The notes: a model not told the origin generated them from the sequence alone. DNA of 59,456 nt from Pseudoduganella buxea (GCF_009720835.1 NZ_WNKZ01000029.1:1-59456); one strand, 5' to 3'. Positions 37,752 through 47,009 are shown, counted from the stretch's first letter. Numbers and translations: made by a program.

Positions 37752-38078
37752 CTAGCGCAGCACCAGCTGCAGCGCCGGCTTCTCGCCGTAGTCCTCGTAG
37801 CGCTCGTTGATGCCGCCGACGCAGTATTCGATTTCGGCCAGCAGGTCGGGCGCCGCAGCGCGCAGGGCGCTGGTGTTGTCGATGACGATCTGCAGCAGCT
37901 CGTTGGGCTTCAGGCGGAACTTCGTCATGCCTTCGTCATCGCGCAGGTAGGACAGCGCATCGACCCAGGAATCCATCGAATCGCCGTAGTAGTCGGGCAG
38001 GCCGAAGGCCGCGCGGCTGGCGGCGTGGAAGCCTGCTTCATCGCGGATCGCCGCGCCGTCCAGGGTGACACTGGCCAT
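37752..38078 (-). CDS. Barstar-family (barnase inhibitor) protein
   Basis: This 108-residue protein opens MASVTLDGAAIRDEAGFHAA and shows the barstar pattern: FHAASRAAFGLPDYYGDSMDSWVDALSYL, with the acidic and aromatic residues that block the barnase active site. Barstars bind and inactivate secreted RNases. No barnase or contact-dependent toxin gene lies nearby, so its partner, if any, is elsewhere. It shares a base with the exbD stop (TAATG), so it is transcribed with exbB-exbD. Confidence 0.87.
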   Translation of the reverse strand: MASVTLDGAAIRDEAGFHAASRAAFGLPDYYGDSMDSWVDALSYLRDDEGMTKFRLKPNELLQIVIDNTSALRAAAPDLLAEIEYCVGGINERYEDYGEKPALQLVLR

Positions 38079-38500
38079 TATTTCTGTTCCTTCGGATCGG
38101 TGACGAAAACCAGTTTCGTCAGGCCCTGCGCCTGCGCCGCAGCCATCAGCTGGGCCACCGCTTCATAGCGGGTGGCGCGGTCGGCGCGCAATTGCAGTTC
38201 GGGTTGGGGCGTGCGCACGGCGGCACCGGCCAGGCGTTGTGCCAGCTCGCCCGCCTTCAACGCTTCGTTGTTCCAGTAGACGGTGCCGGCGGCGTCGATG
38301 GCCACCGTGATGGTGCCGGCCGGCTGCGCCGCGGCAGCTGCCTTGGCCTTGGGCAGGTCCAGGCTGACGGCATTGGTAAACATCGGTGCCGACAGGATGA
38401 AGATCACCAGCAGCACCAGCATCACGTCCACCATCGGCGTGACATTGATGTCGGCCATCGATTCCTTCTGCCGGTGGTGGTTGAACGCGCCGAATGCCAT
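38078..38500 (-). CDS. exbD: ExbD/TolR-family proton-channel subunit
   Basis: This 140-residue protein has one membrane helix with the essential Asp in DINVTPMVDVMLVLLVIFILSAP, then a periplasmic domain ending LVFVTDPKEQK. With ExbB it couples the proton gradient to TonB for outer-membrane import. A TolR role is possible, but no tol or pal genes are present. There is no tonB gene in the window. It follows exbB by 12 bases. Confidence 0.9.
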   Translation of the reverse strand: MAFGAFNHHRQKESMADINVTPMVDVMLVLLVIFILSAPMFTNAVSLDLPKAKAAAAAQPAGTITVAIDAAGTVYWNNEALKAGELAQRLAGAAVRTPQPELQLRADRATRYEAVAQLMAAAQAQGLTKLVFVTDPKEQK

Positions 38501-38512
38501 CGCGGTCCTCCT

Positions 38513-39169
38513 TTAATTCCTGGTCAGGTAGGCGTGCAGGTCGTGCGCGAACGCATCGAGCTCGGACAGGGTCAGGCGGTTCACGCGATTGAAGCCGTTA
38601 TAGGCCAGCACGGCGGGAATGGCCACCGCCAGGCCCACGCCCGTCATGATCAGCGCCTCGCCGACCGGGCCGGCGATGCGGTCGATCTGCACGGGGCCCG
38701 TGGAAGACACGGCGGCCAGCGCGTGGTAGATGCCCCAGACGGTGCCGAGCAGGCCGACGAAGGGTGCGGTGGAGGCGATCGATGCCAGCAGGGTCAGGCC
38801 GCTTTCGAGGCGCACGGTGGAGCGGTGGATGCCGTCGCGCAGCAGGCGCGTCATCTGTTCGGCGCGGCCCACCGTGCCGCCCAGCGAGGAAGCGCCGGCA
38901 GCGGGGGCTGGCGCCATTCCCTGTTCGGCCAGCGCCAGGTAAATGCCTTCGGGGTCGCCTGCCATGACGGCGGCCACGCCGTCCTGCAAGGTGGGCGCAT
39001 CCCAGAAGCGGCGCACCACGTGGGCGCTGCGCCGCACGCGCCACGCCATCCAGCCCTTCGACAGGATGAAGAACCAGCTCGTCAGCGACATCGCCAGCAG
39101 CAGCCAGGCCACGGCATGGCTGATCGCGTCGCCGCGCTCCCAGTACGTGGCGAAGCTGAAGTGCTCCAT
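38513..39169 (-). CDS. exbB: ExbB/TolQ/MotA-family proton-channel subunit
   Basis: This 218-residue protein has three membrane helices: one at about residues 18-38, then the pair SGLTLLASIASTAPFVGLLGTVWGIYHAL and GEALIMTGVGLAVAIPAVLAYN. These two helices carry the conserved Thr and Gly residues of the pore. It pairs with the downstream exbD. ATG 39169 overlaps the dapB stop (TGATG). The link to dapB is the usual order in Burkholderiales. Confidence 0.9.
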   Translation of the reverse strand: MEHFSFATYWERGDAISHAVAWLLLAMSLTSWFFILSKGWMAWRVRRSAHVVRRFWDAPTLQDGVAAVMAGDPEGIYLALAEQGMAPAPAAGASSLGGTVGRAEQMTRLLRDGIHRSTVRLESGLTLLASIASTAPFVGLLGTVWGIYHALAAVSSTGPVQIDRIAGPVGEALIMTGVGLAVAIPAVLAYNGFNRVNRLTLSELDAFAHDLHAYLTRN

Positions 39170-39978
39170 CAGCCGTTCAGCGACAGCACGTCGAACATGT
39201 CGAACAGGCCCGTCTGTTTGTCGGCCAGGAAGCGCGCGGCGCGCAGCGAACCTTGCGCGTAACCGGCGCGGCTGCTGGACTTGTGACTGATCTCGATGCG
39301 CTCGCCCGTGCCGGCGAACAGCACCGTGTGGTCGCCGATGATGTCGCCGCCGCGCACGGTGGCAAAGCCGATGGTGGACGGATCGCGCTCGCCCGTGACG
39401 CCTTCGCGGCCATACACGGCGCATTCCTTCAGGTCGCGGCCCAGCGCGTCGGCGATCACTTCACCCATCTTCAGCGCGGTGCCGGAAGGTGCATCGACCT
39501 TGTGGCGGTGGTGCGCTTCGATGATCTCGATATCGTAGCCGGTGGCCAGGCTTTTCGCGGCCAGCTCCAGCAGCTTCAAGGTGACGTTCACGCCCACGCT
39601 CATGTTCGGCGCGAAGACGATGGCGGTCTTCTCGGCGGCGGCCGCGATGGCGGCCTTGCCGGCATCGTCGAAACCGGTGGTGCCGATGACGAGCTTGACG
39701 CCGTGGGCGGCGCAGTACTCCAGGTGCTTGAGCGTGCCTTCGGGCCGGGTGAAGTCGATCAGCACATCGGCGCCGGCCAATCCTTCGGCCAGGTCGGCCG
39801 TGACGACGACCCCAAGCGGCTTGCCCAGGAAGGCCGCAGCGTCCTGGCCGATGCCGGCGCTGCCGGCCAGGCCCAGCGCGCCGGACAATGCCAGGTCGCC
39901 GGATTCGCCGACCGCTTCCACCAGCATGCGGCCCATGCGGCCATCGGCGCCGGCCACGGCGATTTTAATCGTGTTCAT
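39169..39978 (-). CDS. dapB: 4-hydroxy-tetrahydrodipicolinate reductase
   Basis: This 269-residue enzyme of lysine and diaminopimelate synthesis has the NAD(P)-binding loop [16 protein letters not shown] at the N-terminus, and [13 protein letters not shown]. The catalytic motif [23 protein letters not shown] holds the His pair and Lys. Length is typical. It follows bamE by 11 bases and precedes exbB-exbD. Confidence 0.97.
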   Translation of the reverse strand: MNTIKIAVAGADGRMGRMLVEAVGESGDLALSGALGLAGSAGIGQDAAAFLGKPLGVVVTADLAEGLAGADVLIDFTRPEGTLKHLEYCAAHGVKLVIGTTGFDDAGKAAIAAAAEKTAIVFAPNMSVGVNVTLKLLELAAKSLATGYDIEIIEAHHRHKVDAPSGTALKMGEVIADALGRDLKECAVYGREGVTGERDPSTIGFATVRGGDIIGDHTVLFAGTGERIEISHKSSSRAGYAQGSLRAARFLADKQTGLFDMFDVLSLNG

Positions 39979-39989
39979 GGGGCCTCCGC

Positions 39990-40655
39990 TCAGTTCTGCT
40001 TGACGTTGATTTCGACGGGCGCCCGATTGCCCGAATCCTGGCCGCCCGGCAGCGGCGCGCGCGCGGCGGCCGGCTGGTTCTCGCTGTCGCGCTTGGCATC
40101 CTTCTTGAACTTCTTGACCGGGCCGGCGATGCGCGCGATGTATTCCTGTTCCGTGGGCAGCTCGCCGCCTTCGAAGCGCGAGACCTTGCCTTCCTTGTCG
40201 AAGTAGACGACGACGGTGCTGGTGGTCAGCTCGCCGTTGCCGCGGGCCAGGCGGAATGGATAATCCCAGCGGTCGGCATGGAAGATATCGTTCAGCAGCG
40301 GCGTGCCGAGCACGAAGCGGACCTGGTCGCGCGTCATGCCTTCCTTCAGTTGCGCCAGCATTTCCTTCGACACGAAGTTACCCTGCTGGATATCCGGACG
40401 GTAAGGCGAGAAGAACCACATGAACTTGTTCAGCTTCGTCGTCGTCGTGGTCTGCGCGCCATGCTTGGCTTCCACCGTCACGTCCGGTTCGCGCTCAGCG
40501 CGGGCACCTTCCTTCGCGCCCAGCACGGTACGGCCGGCGCATCCGCCCAGCACGAGCGCCACGCCCGCCATCGCGGCCCACAGGGGGACGCGGCGTTTCA
40601 AACCGTGCAGGGTGGAGTGCAGCGTGGAGTGTGATACAGCCGGGGTGCAGCGCAT
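39990..40655 (-). CDS. bamE: Outer-membrane assembly lipoprotein BamE
   Basis: This 221-residue lipoprotein has a signal ending [15 protein letters not shown]. The BamE fold signature is in [45 protein letters not shown]. BamE supports the BAM complex that inserts barrel proteins. Compared with E. coli BamE (about 113 residues) it carries a long linker after the Cys and a C-terminal tail rich in K, P and N. ATG 40655 is chosen over the TTG at 40667. It is divergent from fur. Confidence 0.93.
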   Translation of the reverse strand: MRCTPAVSHSTLHSTLHGLKRRVPLWAAMAGVALVLGGCAGRTVLGAKEGARAEREPDVTVEAKHGAQTTTTTKLNKFMWFFSPYRPDIQQGNFVSKEMLAQLKEGMTRDQVRFVLGTPLLNDIFHADRWDYPFRLARGNGELTTSTVVVYFDKEGKVSRFEGGELPTEQEYIARIAGPVKKFKKDAKRDSENQPAAARAPLPGGQDSGNRAPVEINVKQN

Positions 40656-40673
40656 AGATGACCTCAATTCAAT

Positions 40674-40703
40674 TTGAGCAGAAGTGCCAAAACGCTATAT
40701 CAT
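40674..40703 (+). promoter_or_regulatory. Candidate sigma-70 promoter of fur
   Basis: TTGAGC (40674-40679) and TATCAT (40698-40703) are separated by 18 bases and lie 31 bases before the fur ATG. Both hexamers match the sigma-70 consensus moderately. A near-palindrome TCAATTCAATTTGA (40664-40677) overlaps the -35 box. Only the sequence match supports this call. Confidence 0.4.
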
Positions 40704-40734
40704 AAAGCACTCCAGCCTAAATCGACTACCAAAC

Positions 40735-41163
40735 ATGAGTAACAGCCCTACAGACCTGAAGGCCAGCGGCCTGAAGGCGACCCTGCCGCGCCTGAAAATT
40801 CTGGATATTTTCCAGAACAGCTCGGTGCGCCACCTGACGGCGGAAGATGTCTACAAGATCCTGCTTTCTGAAAATATGGATGTCGGCTTGGCAACCGTCT
40901 ATCGCGTTCTGACGCAGTTCGAGCAGGCCGGCCTGTTGAACCGCAACCACTTCGAAAGCGGCAAGGCCATCTTCGAGCTGAACGAAGGCTCCCACCACGA
41001 TCACCTGGTGTGCCTGGACTGCGGCCGCGTGGAGGAATTCGTCGACGAGGAAATCGAGCAGCGCCAGCACCGCATCGCCCAGGAGCGCGGCTTCAAGATC
41101 GCCGAGCACGCACTGGCCATCTACGGCAACTGCACCAAGACGGCCTGCCCGCACCGCCACTAG
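40735..41163 (+). CDS. fur: Ferric uptake regulator Fur
   Basis: This 142-residue iron-responsive repressor has an N-terminal winged helix ([15 protein letters not shown], then [19 protein letters not shown]). The metal sites are visible in [22 protein letters not shown] and the C-terminal [10 protein letters not shown], including the structural zinc CxxC pair. ATG 40735 is the family start; the longer upstream frame is not. It is divergent from bamE, the classic Fur-OmlA arrangement of beta- and gammaproteobacteria. Confidence 0.97.
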   Translation: MSNSPTDLKASGLKATLPRLKILDIFQNSSVRHLTAEDVYKILLSENMDVGLATVYRVLTQFEQAGLLNRNHFESGKAIFELNEGSHHDHLVCLDCGRVEEFVDEEIEQRQHRIAQERGFKIAEHALAIYGNCTKTACPHRH

Positions 41164-41171
41164 AATCTTGC

Positions 41172-41240
41172 TTCAAAAATGGGGACAGACCCCATTTTTC
41201 AGGAAACTATTTCTTGAAAAATGGGGTCTGTCCCCTTTTC
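41172..41240. repeat. Paired palindromic repeat (GGGGACAGACCCC type), copy 2
   Basis: Unit A (41175-41199) is AAAAATGGGG-ACAGA-CCCCATTTTT. Unit B (about 41217-41239) has the complementary centre TCTGT and one damaged arm. The spacer holds GGAAACTATT, nearly as in copy 1 at 25850-25920. It occupies the whole gap between the convergent fur and hrcA genes and can serve as a two-way terminator. Confidence 0.85.
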
Positions 41241-41241
41241 T

Positions 41242-42258
41242 TTAGTTGTGGCTCAGCGCGTTCGACAGCAGCCGCGACGTGATGTCGACGATGGGGATGA
41301 CGCGCTCGTAGGCCATGCGCGTGGGGCCGATGACGCCCAAGGTGCCGACGATGCGCCCGTTTGCTTCATAGGGCGCGGTGACGACGCTCATTTCGTCCAT
41401 CGGCACCAGGTTCGACTCGCCGCCGATAAAGATCTGCACGCCCGAAGCCTTCGACGACACGTCCAGCAACTGCATCAGCCCCGTCTTCTGCTCGAACATG
41501 TCGAACATCTGGCGCAGCGAACTCATGTTCGACGACAGGTCGCTGACGGACAGCAGGTTGCGCTCGCCGGCGATGACCATGTCGTCCACGCTTTCGGCCA
41601 TGGCGGCGCTGCCAGCTTCGACAGCGGCCTGCATCAGCCTGCCCATATCGTCGCGCAGCTGGCGCACTTCGCCCTGCATGCGGTTGCGCACGTCGTCGAA
41701 GTGCAGGCCGCTGTAGTGCTGGTTGATGAAGTTGGCCGACTGCTGCAGTTGCGAGGGCGTGTAGTCGACGTCGGTCAACAGCAGGCGGTTCTGCACGTCG
41801 CCACCGGGGGCGACGATGACGAGCAGGATGCGCTTTTCACCCAGGCGCAGGAACTCGATCTGCTGGAACACGGATTCGTGGCGGGGGCTCAGCACGACGC
41901 CGGCGAACTGCGACAGCGACGACAGCATCTGGGCCGCATTCGCGATCAGCTTCTGCGGCGCCTGGGCCTGCGTGCGCAGGGTCGAGCCGACGGCGTTCTC
42001 GTCCAGGGTCTGGACCGTCAGCAGGGTATCGACAAAGATGCGGTAGCCACGGGGCGTGGGGACACGACCGGCCGACGTGTGGGGGCTGGACACATAGCCC
42101 AGCTCTTCGAGGTCGGCCATGATGTTGCGGATCGTCGCCGGAGACAGGTCAAGGCCGGAAATCTTGGACAGCGCGCGCGAGCCGACGGGTTGACCATCGG
42201 CAATATAGCGCTCCACCAGGGCTTTGAGCAGGGTTTGGGCACGGGGTTCGAGTTGCAT
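41242..42258 (-). CDS. hrcA: Heat-inducible transcription repressor HrcA
   Basis: This 338-residue repressor of class I heat-shock operons has an N-terminal winged helix ([30 protein letters not shown], then [20 protein letters not shown]). A GAF-like dimer domain follows, with the C-terminal signature [21 protein letters not shown]. HrcA binds CIRCE elements, normally TTAGCACTC-N9-GAGTGCTAA. I find no full CIRCE near this gene, so its targets (groESL, dnaK) lie elsewhere. Confidence 0.97.
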   Translation of the reverse strand: MQLEPRAQTLLKALVERYIADGQPVGSRALSKISGLDLSPATIRNIMADLEELGYVSSPHTSAGRVPTPRGYRIFVDTLLTVQTLDENAVGSTLRTQAQAPQKLIANAAQMLSSLSQFAGVVLSPRHESVFQQIEFLRLGEKRILLVIVAPGGDVQNRLLLTDVDYTPSQLQQSANFINQHYSGLHFDDVRNRMQGEVRQLRDDMGRLMQAAVEAGSAAMAESVDDMVIAGERNLLSVSDLSSNMSSLRQMFDMFEQKTGLMQLLDVSSKASGVQIFIGGESNLVPMDEMSVVTAPYEANGRIVGTLGVIGPTRMAYERVIPIVDITSRLLSNALSHN

Positions 42259-42325
42259 AGTTCAATCTTCAGACGTACACAGTATTATGCACGGCCGGGA
42301 CCAGCGGACCGGCTTTCCATGACAT

Positions 42326-43048
42326 TCAATCGGCTAACTGTTGTTCCAGCCACGCAATCAACTCATCGAAACTGCTGCAGATCGCATCGGGCGCGATGCC
42401 CATGTCGACGTGGGCGTTGCTGCCGGTGCGGTTCATCCACACCGCCCGCAAGCCCGCCTTTTGTGCGCCTTCGACATCGAGGCGCAGGTCGTCGCCCACG
42501 TACACGGCTTGCCGGGGCGCCACGCCGAGCGCTTCGCAGGCGGCCAGGAATATCGCCGGGTCCGGCTTGGCGATGCCGAAGCGGCTGGCCGCGAGCGACA
42601 CCTTGAAATGGTGGGCGAGGCCGATGACTTCAAGGTCGGCATTGCCATTCGAAACAGAGCCAAGGATGACCTTGTCCGACAGTCGCAGCAGCCCGGGCAG
42701 CACATCGTCATACAGCTTGACGGTGTTGCGTGCCGAATGGAAATGCGTCATGGCACCGTCCACATGGGCCAGGTCCTCGCCCACATGCTCGAACGCCGCC
42801 TGCAGCGCGGCCCGGCGCAGCTTGGCCAGGTCCAGGTGGTGAGCGGGATCGGCAGCCAGCAGCGCCATCCGGCGCGCCCGCATCTCCTCGATGGTGAAGG
42901 CCTGTGCCACCTTCGGTGCGTGCTCGGCCAGCCACGCATGCAGGGTCAGCTCCGCCTCGGCAATGACGGGGCCGATGGGCCACAAGGTATCGTCCAGGTC
43001 GAACAGGATGGCGTGGGGACGCTCGTTCGGTGATTGAATCTCGTTCAT
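42326..43048 (-). CDS. HAD-superfamily phosphatase (subfamily IA)
   Basis: This 240-residue protein has motif I LFDLDDTLWP with the nucleophile Asp, an alpha-helical cap of about 100 residues, motif II SVSNGN, motif III with Lys in RFGIAKPDP, and motif IV YVGDDLRLDVEGA. The type fits small-molecule phosphatases such as pyrimidine nucleotidase or phosphoglycolate phosphatase. Several substrates are possible and none can be picked. It is upstream of hrcA by 67 bases. Confidence 0.9.
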   Translation of the reverse strand: MNEIQSPNERPHAILFDLDDTLWPIGPVIAEAELTLHAWLAEHAPKVAQAFTIEEMRARRMALLAADPAHHLDLAKLRRAALQAAFEHVGEDLAHVDGAMTHFHSARNTVKLYDDVLPGLLRLSDKVILGSVSNGNADLEVIGLAHHFKVSLAASRFGIAKPDPAIFLAACEALGVAPRQAVYVGDDLRLDVEGAQKAGLRAVWMNRTGSNAHVDMGIAPDAICSSFDELIAWLEQQLAD

Positions 43049-43158
43049 GGCCCCATTGTCGCATGCCTGAGCGCCGCCATCGTACCGCTCACGGCAGCAG
43101 GAAGCGCAGGTAAAATTAGCGAAGTGCTAACTCGAATTGCTGACTCATGGAGCCTGCC

Positions 43159-44580
43159 ATGTACTTTCCTGCCCGCATCGCCACCCCCTTGCTGGCCGCC
43201 ACCCTGGCCGGCTGCGCCACCCTCGCTCCGCCAGCCCCGCCCGTGCTGTCGGCGTATATCGTCGTGGGCGAAGGCGGCGCGGCCACGGTGCGGGTGTTGA
43301 GCGATGCAGCGACATGCCCACCGATCGATATCGACGGCCGCGCGCAGCCGATGCAGCTGCGCGCGCCGGCCAGCACGGTGGCCCAGCGCCCCACGGCTTC
43401 CAGCCCGGCCGATTCGAAGCCTTCGGCCTTCCCGCTGCTCACCTGCGAGCTGCCATTGCCGCCCGGCACGCGCACGGCCACGGTGCAGGGTCAGGCCTTG
43501 CCCGTGCCCCAGGGCGAGCCGCGCCGCATCGTCGTCATCGGCGACACGGGCTGCCGGATGAAAAAAGCCGACAATGCCTTCCAGGCCTGCAACGACGCGG
43601 ACGCGGCGCCGTTCGCCACCGTGGCCGCGTCCGCGGCCGCCTGGCGCCCGGACCTGGTGGTGCACGTGGGCGATTACCACTACCGTGAAAACCCCTGCCC
43701 GGCGGGCAACGCCGGCTGTGCCGGCAGCCCGTGGGGCTATGGCTGGGACACGTGGCGCGAGGATTTGTTCCGTCCGGCCGCGCCGCTGCTGCGGGCCGCG
43801 CCCTGGGTGGTGGTGCGCGGCAACCATGAAAGCTGTGCGCGGGGCGGCCAGGGCTGGTGGCGCTTCCTCGATCCCCGGCCCCTGCAGCCGGGCCGCGACT
43901 GCAACCGCGCGGCCGACGACGACACGGGCAACTACAGCGATCCGTATGCCGTGCCCCTGGGGCCGGAAACGCAACTGCTGGTGGTCGACACGGCCGCCAC
44001 CACGTGGAAGGGCCTGGCGCCGGGCAGCACCGGTTTCGAGCGTTACCGCGACGCCTACACCAGGGCAGCCGCGCTGGCGGCGCGGGTGCCGTATAACCTG
44101 TGGGCCAACCACCACCCCATCCTGGGCTTCGGCGCCGACCTGGACAAGAACGGCCAGCGCTACCTGCAACTGGGCGACAAGGGCCTGCAGGACAGCTTCG
44201 GCTCGGTCGATCCCCTGCTGCTGCCGCGCAACGTGCAGGCCGTGCTGTCCGGCCATGCCCACCTGTGGGAACAGGTCAGCTTTTCCAGCCCCCACCCGAG
44301 CCAGTTCATCACGGGCTTTTCCGGCACGGCCGAGGACACGGTGCCCCTGCCGGAAGCGCCGATGGATGTCCAGCCGGCGCCGGGCGCCATCATCGATTCC
44401 TTCAGTTCCTGGGTGGGCGGCTTCGGCTTCATGACGATGGAACGCACCGGTCCCGGGGCGTGGCACGTCGAGGTACATGACCGCAATGGTGTCGTGCAGA
44501 ATCGTTGTGAACTGACGGGCCGCCGGTCCCGCTGCGATTTGACGCAAGTGCGGACGCAAGTGCGGCCACGGGCGCACTGA
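43159..44580 (+). CDS. Lipoprotein metallophosphoesterase
   Basis: This 473-residue protein starts MYFPARIATPLLAATLAGCA, with a lipobox LAGC; GGAG lies eight bases before ATG 43159 (ATG 43147 is an alternative). After a beta-rich region (about 20-120) comes a calcineurin-like phosphoesterase domain with all metal motifs: VVIGDTGC, VVHVGDYHYRE, VVRGNHESC, ANHHPILGFGADL and LSGHAHLWE. It should act in the periplasm or on the outer membrane. Substrate unknown. Several Cys pairs (DTGCR, NPCPAGNAGC) suggest disulfides. Confidence 0.88.
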   Translation: MYFPARIATPLLAATLAGCATLAPPAPPVLSAYIVVGEGGAATVRVLSDAATCPPIDIDGRAQPMQLRAPASTVAQRPTASSPADSKPSAFPLLTCELPLPPGTRTATVQGQALPVPQGEPRRIVVIGDTGCRMKKADNAFQACNDADAAPFATVAASAAAWRPDLVVHVGDYHYRENPCPAGNAGCAGSPWGYGWDTWREDLFRPAAPLLRAAPWVVVRGNHESCARGGQGWWRFLDPRPLQPGRDCNRAADDDTGNYSDPYAVPLGPETQLLVVDTAATTWKGLAPGSTGFERYRDAYTRAAALAARVPYNLWANHHPILGFGADLDKNGQRYLQLGDKGLQDSFGSVDPLLLPRNVQAVLSGHAHLWEQVSFSSPHPSQFITGFSGTAEDTVPLPEAPMDVQPAPGAIIDSFSSWVGGFGFMTMERTGPGAWHVEVHDRNGVVQNRCELTGRRSRCDLTQVRTQVRPRAH

Positions 44581-44705
44581 GGGCGTCACATGTCGTTACA
44601 AGGATTTGTCGAGCCGTCACTTATTAAATGCACTAAAATAAGCGCCGACCCATGCCCCGCGCCGCGGTACTGCATCCAGCTATCTGATTTTGGAGAGATT
44701 TTTCT

Positions 44706-45314
44706 ATGAAGAGTATGACCCTGCGCGCGAGCGTAAGCGCACTGTGCGCCGTAATGCTGGCGGGCTGCGGCGGCAGCGACGACGGTAACCTGGTCCTGCA
44801 GGTAACGGTCACCGGCCTGACCAAGACGGGCTTGATCCTGCAAAATGGCAACGAAACCATCACCATCAACGGCGGCACCGGTGGCGCCACGCAGAAAGCC
44901 ACCTTCCCAACCTTGATTCCCGAAGACAGCACGCTGGCCGTCAAGATCGCGCAGCAACCCCTTGCGTCCAACTGCAAATTCGCGGACGGCACGAACGGCG
45001 TCAAGGCCAATTACTACTCGGCACTGCGGGTCGAGATAAATTGCACGACGAACAGCTACACGCTGGGCGGCACCGTCAGCGGTCTCACCTCGGCCGGCCT
45101 GAAGCTCAATAATGGCGCAAACGTGCTGGACGTTCCGGCCGGCGCCACGAGCTTTACCTTCTCGGACAAGCAACAACAAGTGGCTGATGGCGCCATTTAC
45201 GCCGTGACCGTCGCCAGCAATCCGGCCGGCCTGGTGTGCGACATCGCCAATAATGCGGGCGTGATGCCTTCCGGCCCCGTCACCAATATCGCCGTCACCT
45301 GCCGCCAGCCCTGA
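44706..45314 (+). CDS. Repeat lipoprotein of unknown function (copy 1)
   Basis: This 202-residue protein has the lipobox MLAGCGGSDDG after a signal of about 20 residues, and GGAGA before the ATG. Two beta-rich repeats of about 85 residues follow, each opening (V/G)TVxGLTxxGLxLxNG, then an FT/FP strand and closing with a Cys (VEINC and IAVTC). The same repeat occurs twice in the next gene. Repeats of this kind are common in Burkholderiales surface lipoproteins and look like small beta-sandwiches. Function unknown. An intrinsic terminator follows at 45335-45362. Confidence 0.8.
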   Translation: MKSMTLRASVSALCAVMLAGCGGSDDGNLVLQVTVTGLTKTGLILQNGNETITINGGTGGATQKATFPTLIPEDSTLAVKIAQQPLASNCKFADGTNGVKANYYSALRVEINCTTNSYTLGGTVSGLTSAGLKLNNGANVLDVPAGATSFTFSDKQQQVADGAIYAVTVASNPAGLVCDIANNAGVMPSGPVTNIAVTCRQP

Positions 45315-45334
45315 ACCGGCTGAAACCGGACCCG

Positions 45335-45362
45335 GCGCGCCCGAAGTGGCGCGCTTCTTTTT
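45335..45362 (+). terminator. Intrinsic terminator between the two repeat lipoproteins
   Basis: GCGCGCC (45335-45341) and GGCGCGC (45348-45354) pair around the loop CGAAGT and are followed by TTCTTTTT. It lies just before the Shine-Dalgarno sequence of the second lipoprotein gene, so read-through would lower expression of that gene. Confidence 0.75.
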
Positions 45363-45372
45363 GGAGAATGCA

Positions 45373-45957
45373 ATGAAAGCAAAGTTTCTGGCCCCGATCG
45401 CCCTGGTGCTGGCCGTGGCCGGCTGCGGCGGCAAAGCCTCGTTTACCGTCGGTGGCAGCATTGCCGGCCTGACGAATTCCGGCCTGGTCCTGACCAATAA
45501 CGGCGAGCGCATTACCGTGCCGGCTGGCGCAACCAGCTACAGTTTCCCGACTTCTATCGAGTACGGCAACGAATACACGATTGCCTTTGAAAAGCAGCCG
45601 GATCACCAGACTTGCATCGCAGCTGCCGGCAACAGCACGCTGAAAGGCGCGGCCGGCTACACCGAAACCATCAACGTTCCGCTGACCTGCTCGATCAACA
45701 CTTTCAAGCTGAGCGGCACTGTCACCGGCCTGACTGCCGCTGGCCTCGTCATCGCCAACGGCAACGGCAGCGAACTCCCAATCGCCAAGGATGCGAAGGA
45801 TTTCGCCTACCCCGATTCGATCGCGTCGCAAACGACGTATGGCCTGGCCGTGATTACGCAGCCGGCCGGCCTGACCTGCACCGTTACCAACGGCACGGGC
45901 ACGATGCAGGATGCTCCCGTGACGAATGTCGTGATCGCGTGCAAGCCCAACGCCTGA
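45373..45957 (+). CDS. Repeat lipoprotein of unknown function (copy 2)
   Basis: This 194-residue paralogue of the previous gene has a signal ending VLAVAGC-GGKAS and TTGGAGA before the ATG. The first repeat opens VGGSIAGLTNSGLVLTNNG and ends VPLTC. The second opens LSGTVTGLTAAGLVIANGNG and ends VVIAC. Conserved Cys sites (HQTC, GLTC) inside each repeat suggest one disulfide per repeat. The tandem arrangement indicates local duplication. Function unknown. Confidence 0.8.
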   Translation: MKAKFLAPIALVLAVAGCGGKASFTVGGSIAGLTNSGLVLTNNGERITVPAGATSYSFPTSIEYGNEYTIAFEKQPDHQTCIAAAGNSTLKGAAGYTETINVPLTCSINTFKLSGTVTGLTAAGLVIANGNGSELPIAKDAKDFAYPDSIASQTTYGLAVITQPAGLTCTVTNGTGTMQDAPVTNVVIACKPNA

Positions 45958-46063
45958 TATTCATGACAGGAATGATGGCCATTCGCAAAATAAAGTAGAT
46001 CAATATGCGGCGGCGCATCATAATGTTTCCTGTCTCCTCCACTTCTTTCTGAGAATTGGATTT

Positions 46064-46091
46064 AGCCGGCTCCCTGAGCCGGCTTTTTTTT
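46064..46091 (+). terminator. Intrinsic terminator after the lipoprotein pair
   Basis: AGCCGGCTC (46064-46072) and GAGCCGGCT (46076-46084) form a perfect 9-bp stem with a CCT loop and a run of eight Ts. It lies about 107 bases after the last stop on the plus strand. Confidence 0.92.
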
Positions 46092-46114
46092 GCCTGCGAT
46101 TTCGCCCCGGCCAC

Positions 46115-46150
46115 GAAAAAACCGCCGGGACCTCGCGGCACCCGGCGGTT
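46115..46150 (-). terminator. Intrinsic terminator after rsmA
   Basis: AACCGCCGGG (46120-46129) and CCCGGCGGTT (46141-46150) form a 10-bp stem. Read on the minus strand it is followed by TTTTTT (46121-46116). It ends the rsmA transcript 20 bases after the stop, back to back with the plus-strand terminator at 46064-46091. Confidence 0.9.
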
Positions 46151-46169
46151 CTTGTAGAGCTGCGCTCGC

Positions 46170-46949
46170 CTACGCGGGCGCCTTCAGGCTGTTGGCCAGC
46201 GCCACATAGGCTTCCATCGGCACCGTTTCCGGGCGAGTGGACGGGTCGATGCCGGCATCGATGATCTGCTGTTCCGTAAACATGCCGGCCAGGCAGTTGC
46301 GAATTACCTTGCGGCGCTGCGAGAATGCCTTCTGCACCACCGCTTCAAGCGTGGCGGCGTCGCAGGGCAGCGGGTCGGCAATGGGGATCATGCGCACGAT
46401 GGCCGATTCCACCTTCGGCGGCGGATCGAAGGCCTCGGGCGGGACGATGAACATCAGCGACATGCGATAGCGCCACTGCAGCATGACGGACAGGCGGCCA
46501 TAGGTCTTGCTGCCCGGTTCGGCCACCATGCGCTCCACCACTTCCTTCTGCAGCATGAAATGCTGGTCCTCGATCTGCCGGGCGAAATCGGTCAGGTGGA
46601 ACAGCAGCGGGCTGGAGATGTTGTACGGCAGGTTGCCGACGACGCGCAGCTTGCGCCCTTCCGGTACGGGGATGGTGCCGAAATCGAACTTCAGCGCATC
46701 GCCCGAGTGGATCGTCAGCTTCTCGCGCGGGAAGCGCTTTTCCAGCCGCGTCACCAGGTCGCGGTCCAGCTCCACCACATGCATGTGGTCCAGCGACTTG
46801 AGCAGCAGGTCCGTCATCGCAGCCAGGCCAGGCCCGATTTCCACCATCGCATCGCCCGGGGCCGGCGCGATGGCTTCGATGATGTCGGCGAGGACGCGGT
46901 TATCGTGTAAAAAATTCTGGCCGAAGCGTTTGCGGGCTATGTGTTTCAT
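46170..46949 (-). CDS. rsmA: 16S rRNA dimethyltransferase RsmA (KsgA)
   Basis: This 259-residue enzyme dimethylates the adjacent adenines A1518 and A1519 of 16S rRNA. Motifs are ARKRFGQNFLHDN at the N-terminus, the SAM loop VEIGPGLAAMTDLLL and the catalytic NLPYNISSPLLF. Length is typical. It is downstream of pdxA by 60 bases in the standard lptD-surA-pdxA-rsmA order. Confidence 0.97.
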   Translation of the reverse strand: MKHIARKRFGQNFLHDNRVLADIIEAIAPAPGDAMVEIGPGLAAMTDLLLKSLDHMHVVELDRDLVTRLEKRFPREKLTIHSGDALKFDFGTIPVPEGRKLRVVGNLPYNISSPLLFHLTDFARQIEDQHFMLQKEVVERMVAEPGSKTYGRLSVMLQWRYRMSLMFIVPPEAFDPPPKVESAIVRMIPIADPLPCDAATLEAVVQKAFSQRRKVIRNCLAGMFTEQQIIDAGIDPSTRPETVPMEAYVALANSLKAPA

Positions 46950-47009
46950 CTGTCTTCTTCAAAAATGGAGTGGCCGGGCCGGCCGGTGCGATGCAGTGCG
47001 AGCGACGAT

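Noticed and set aside
43116..43130. TTAGC-GAAGT-GCTAA resembling half of a CIRCE element
   Set aside because: The CIRCE consensus needs nine-base arms with a nine-base spacer. Only five bases match, and the site precedes an unrelated metallophosphoesterase gene.
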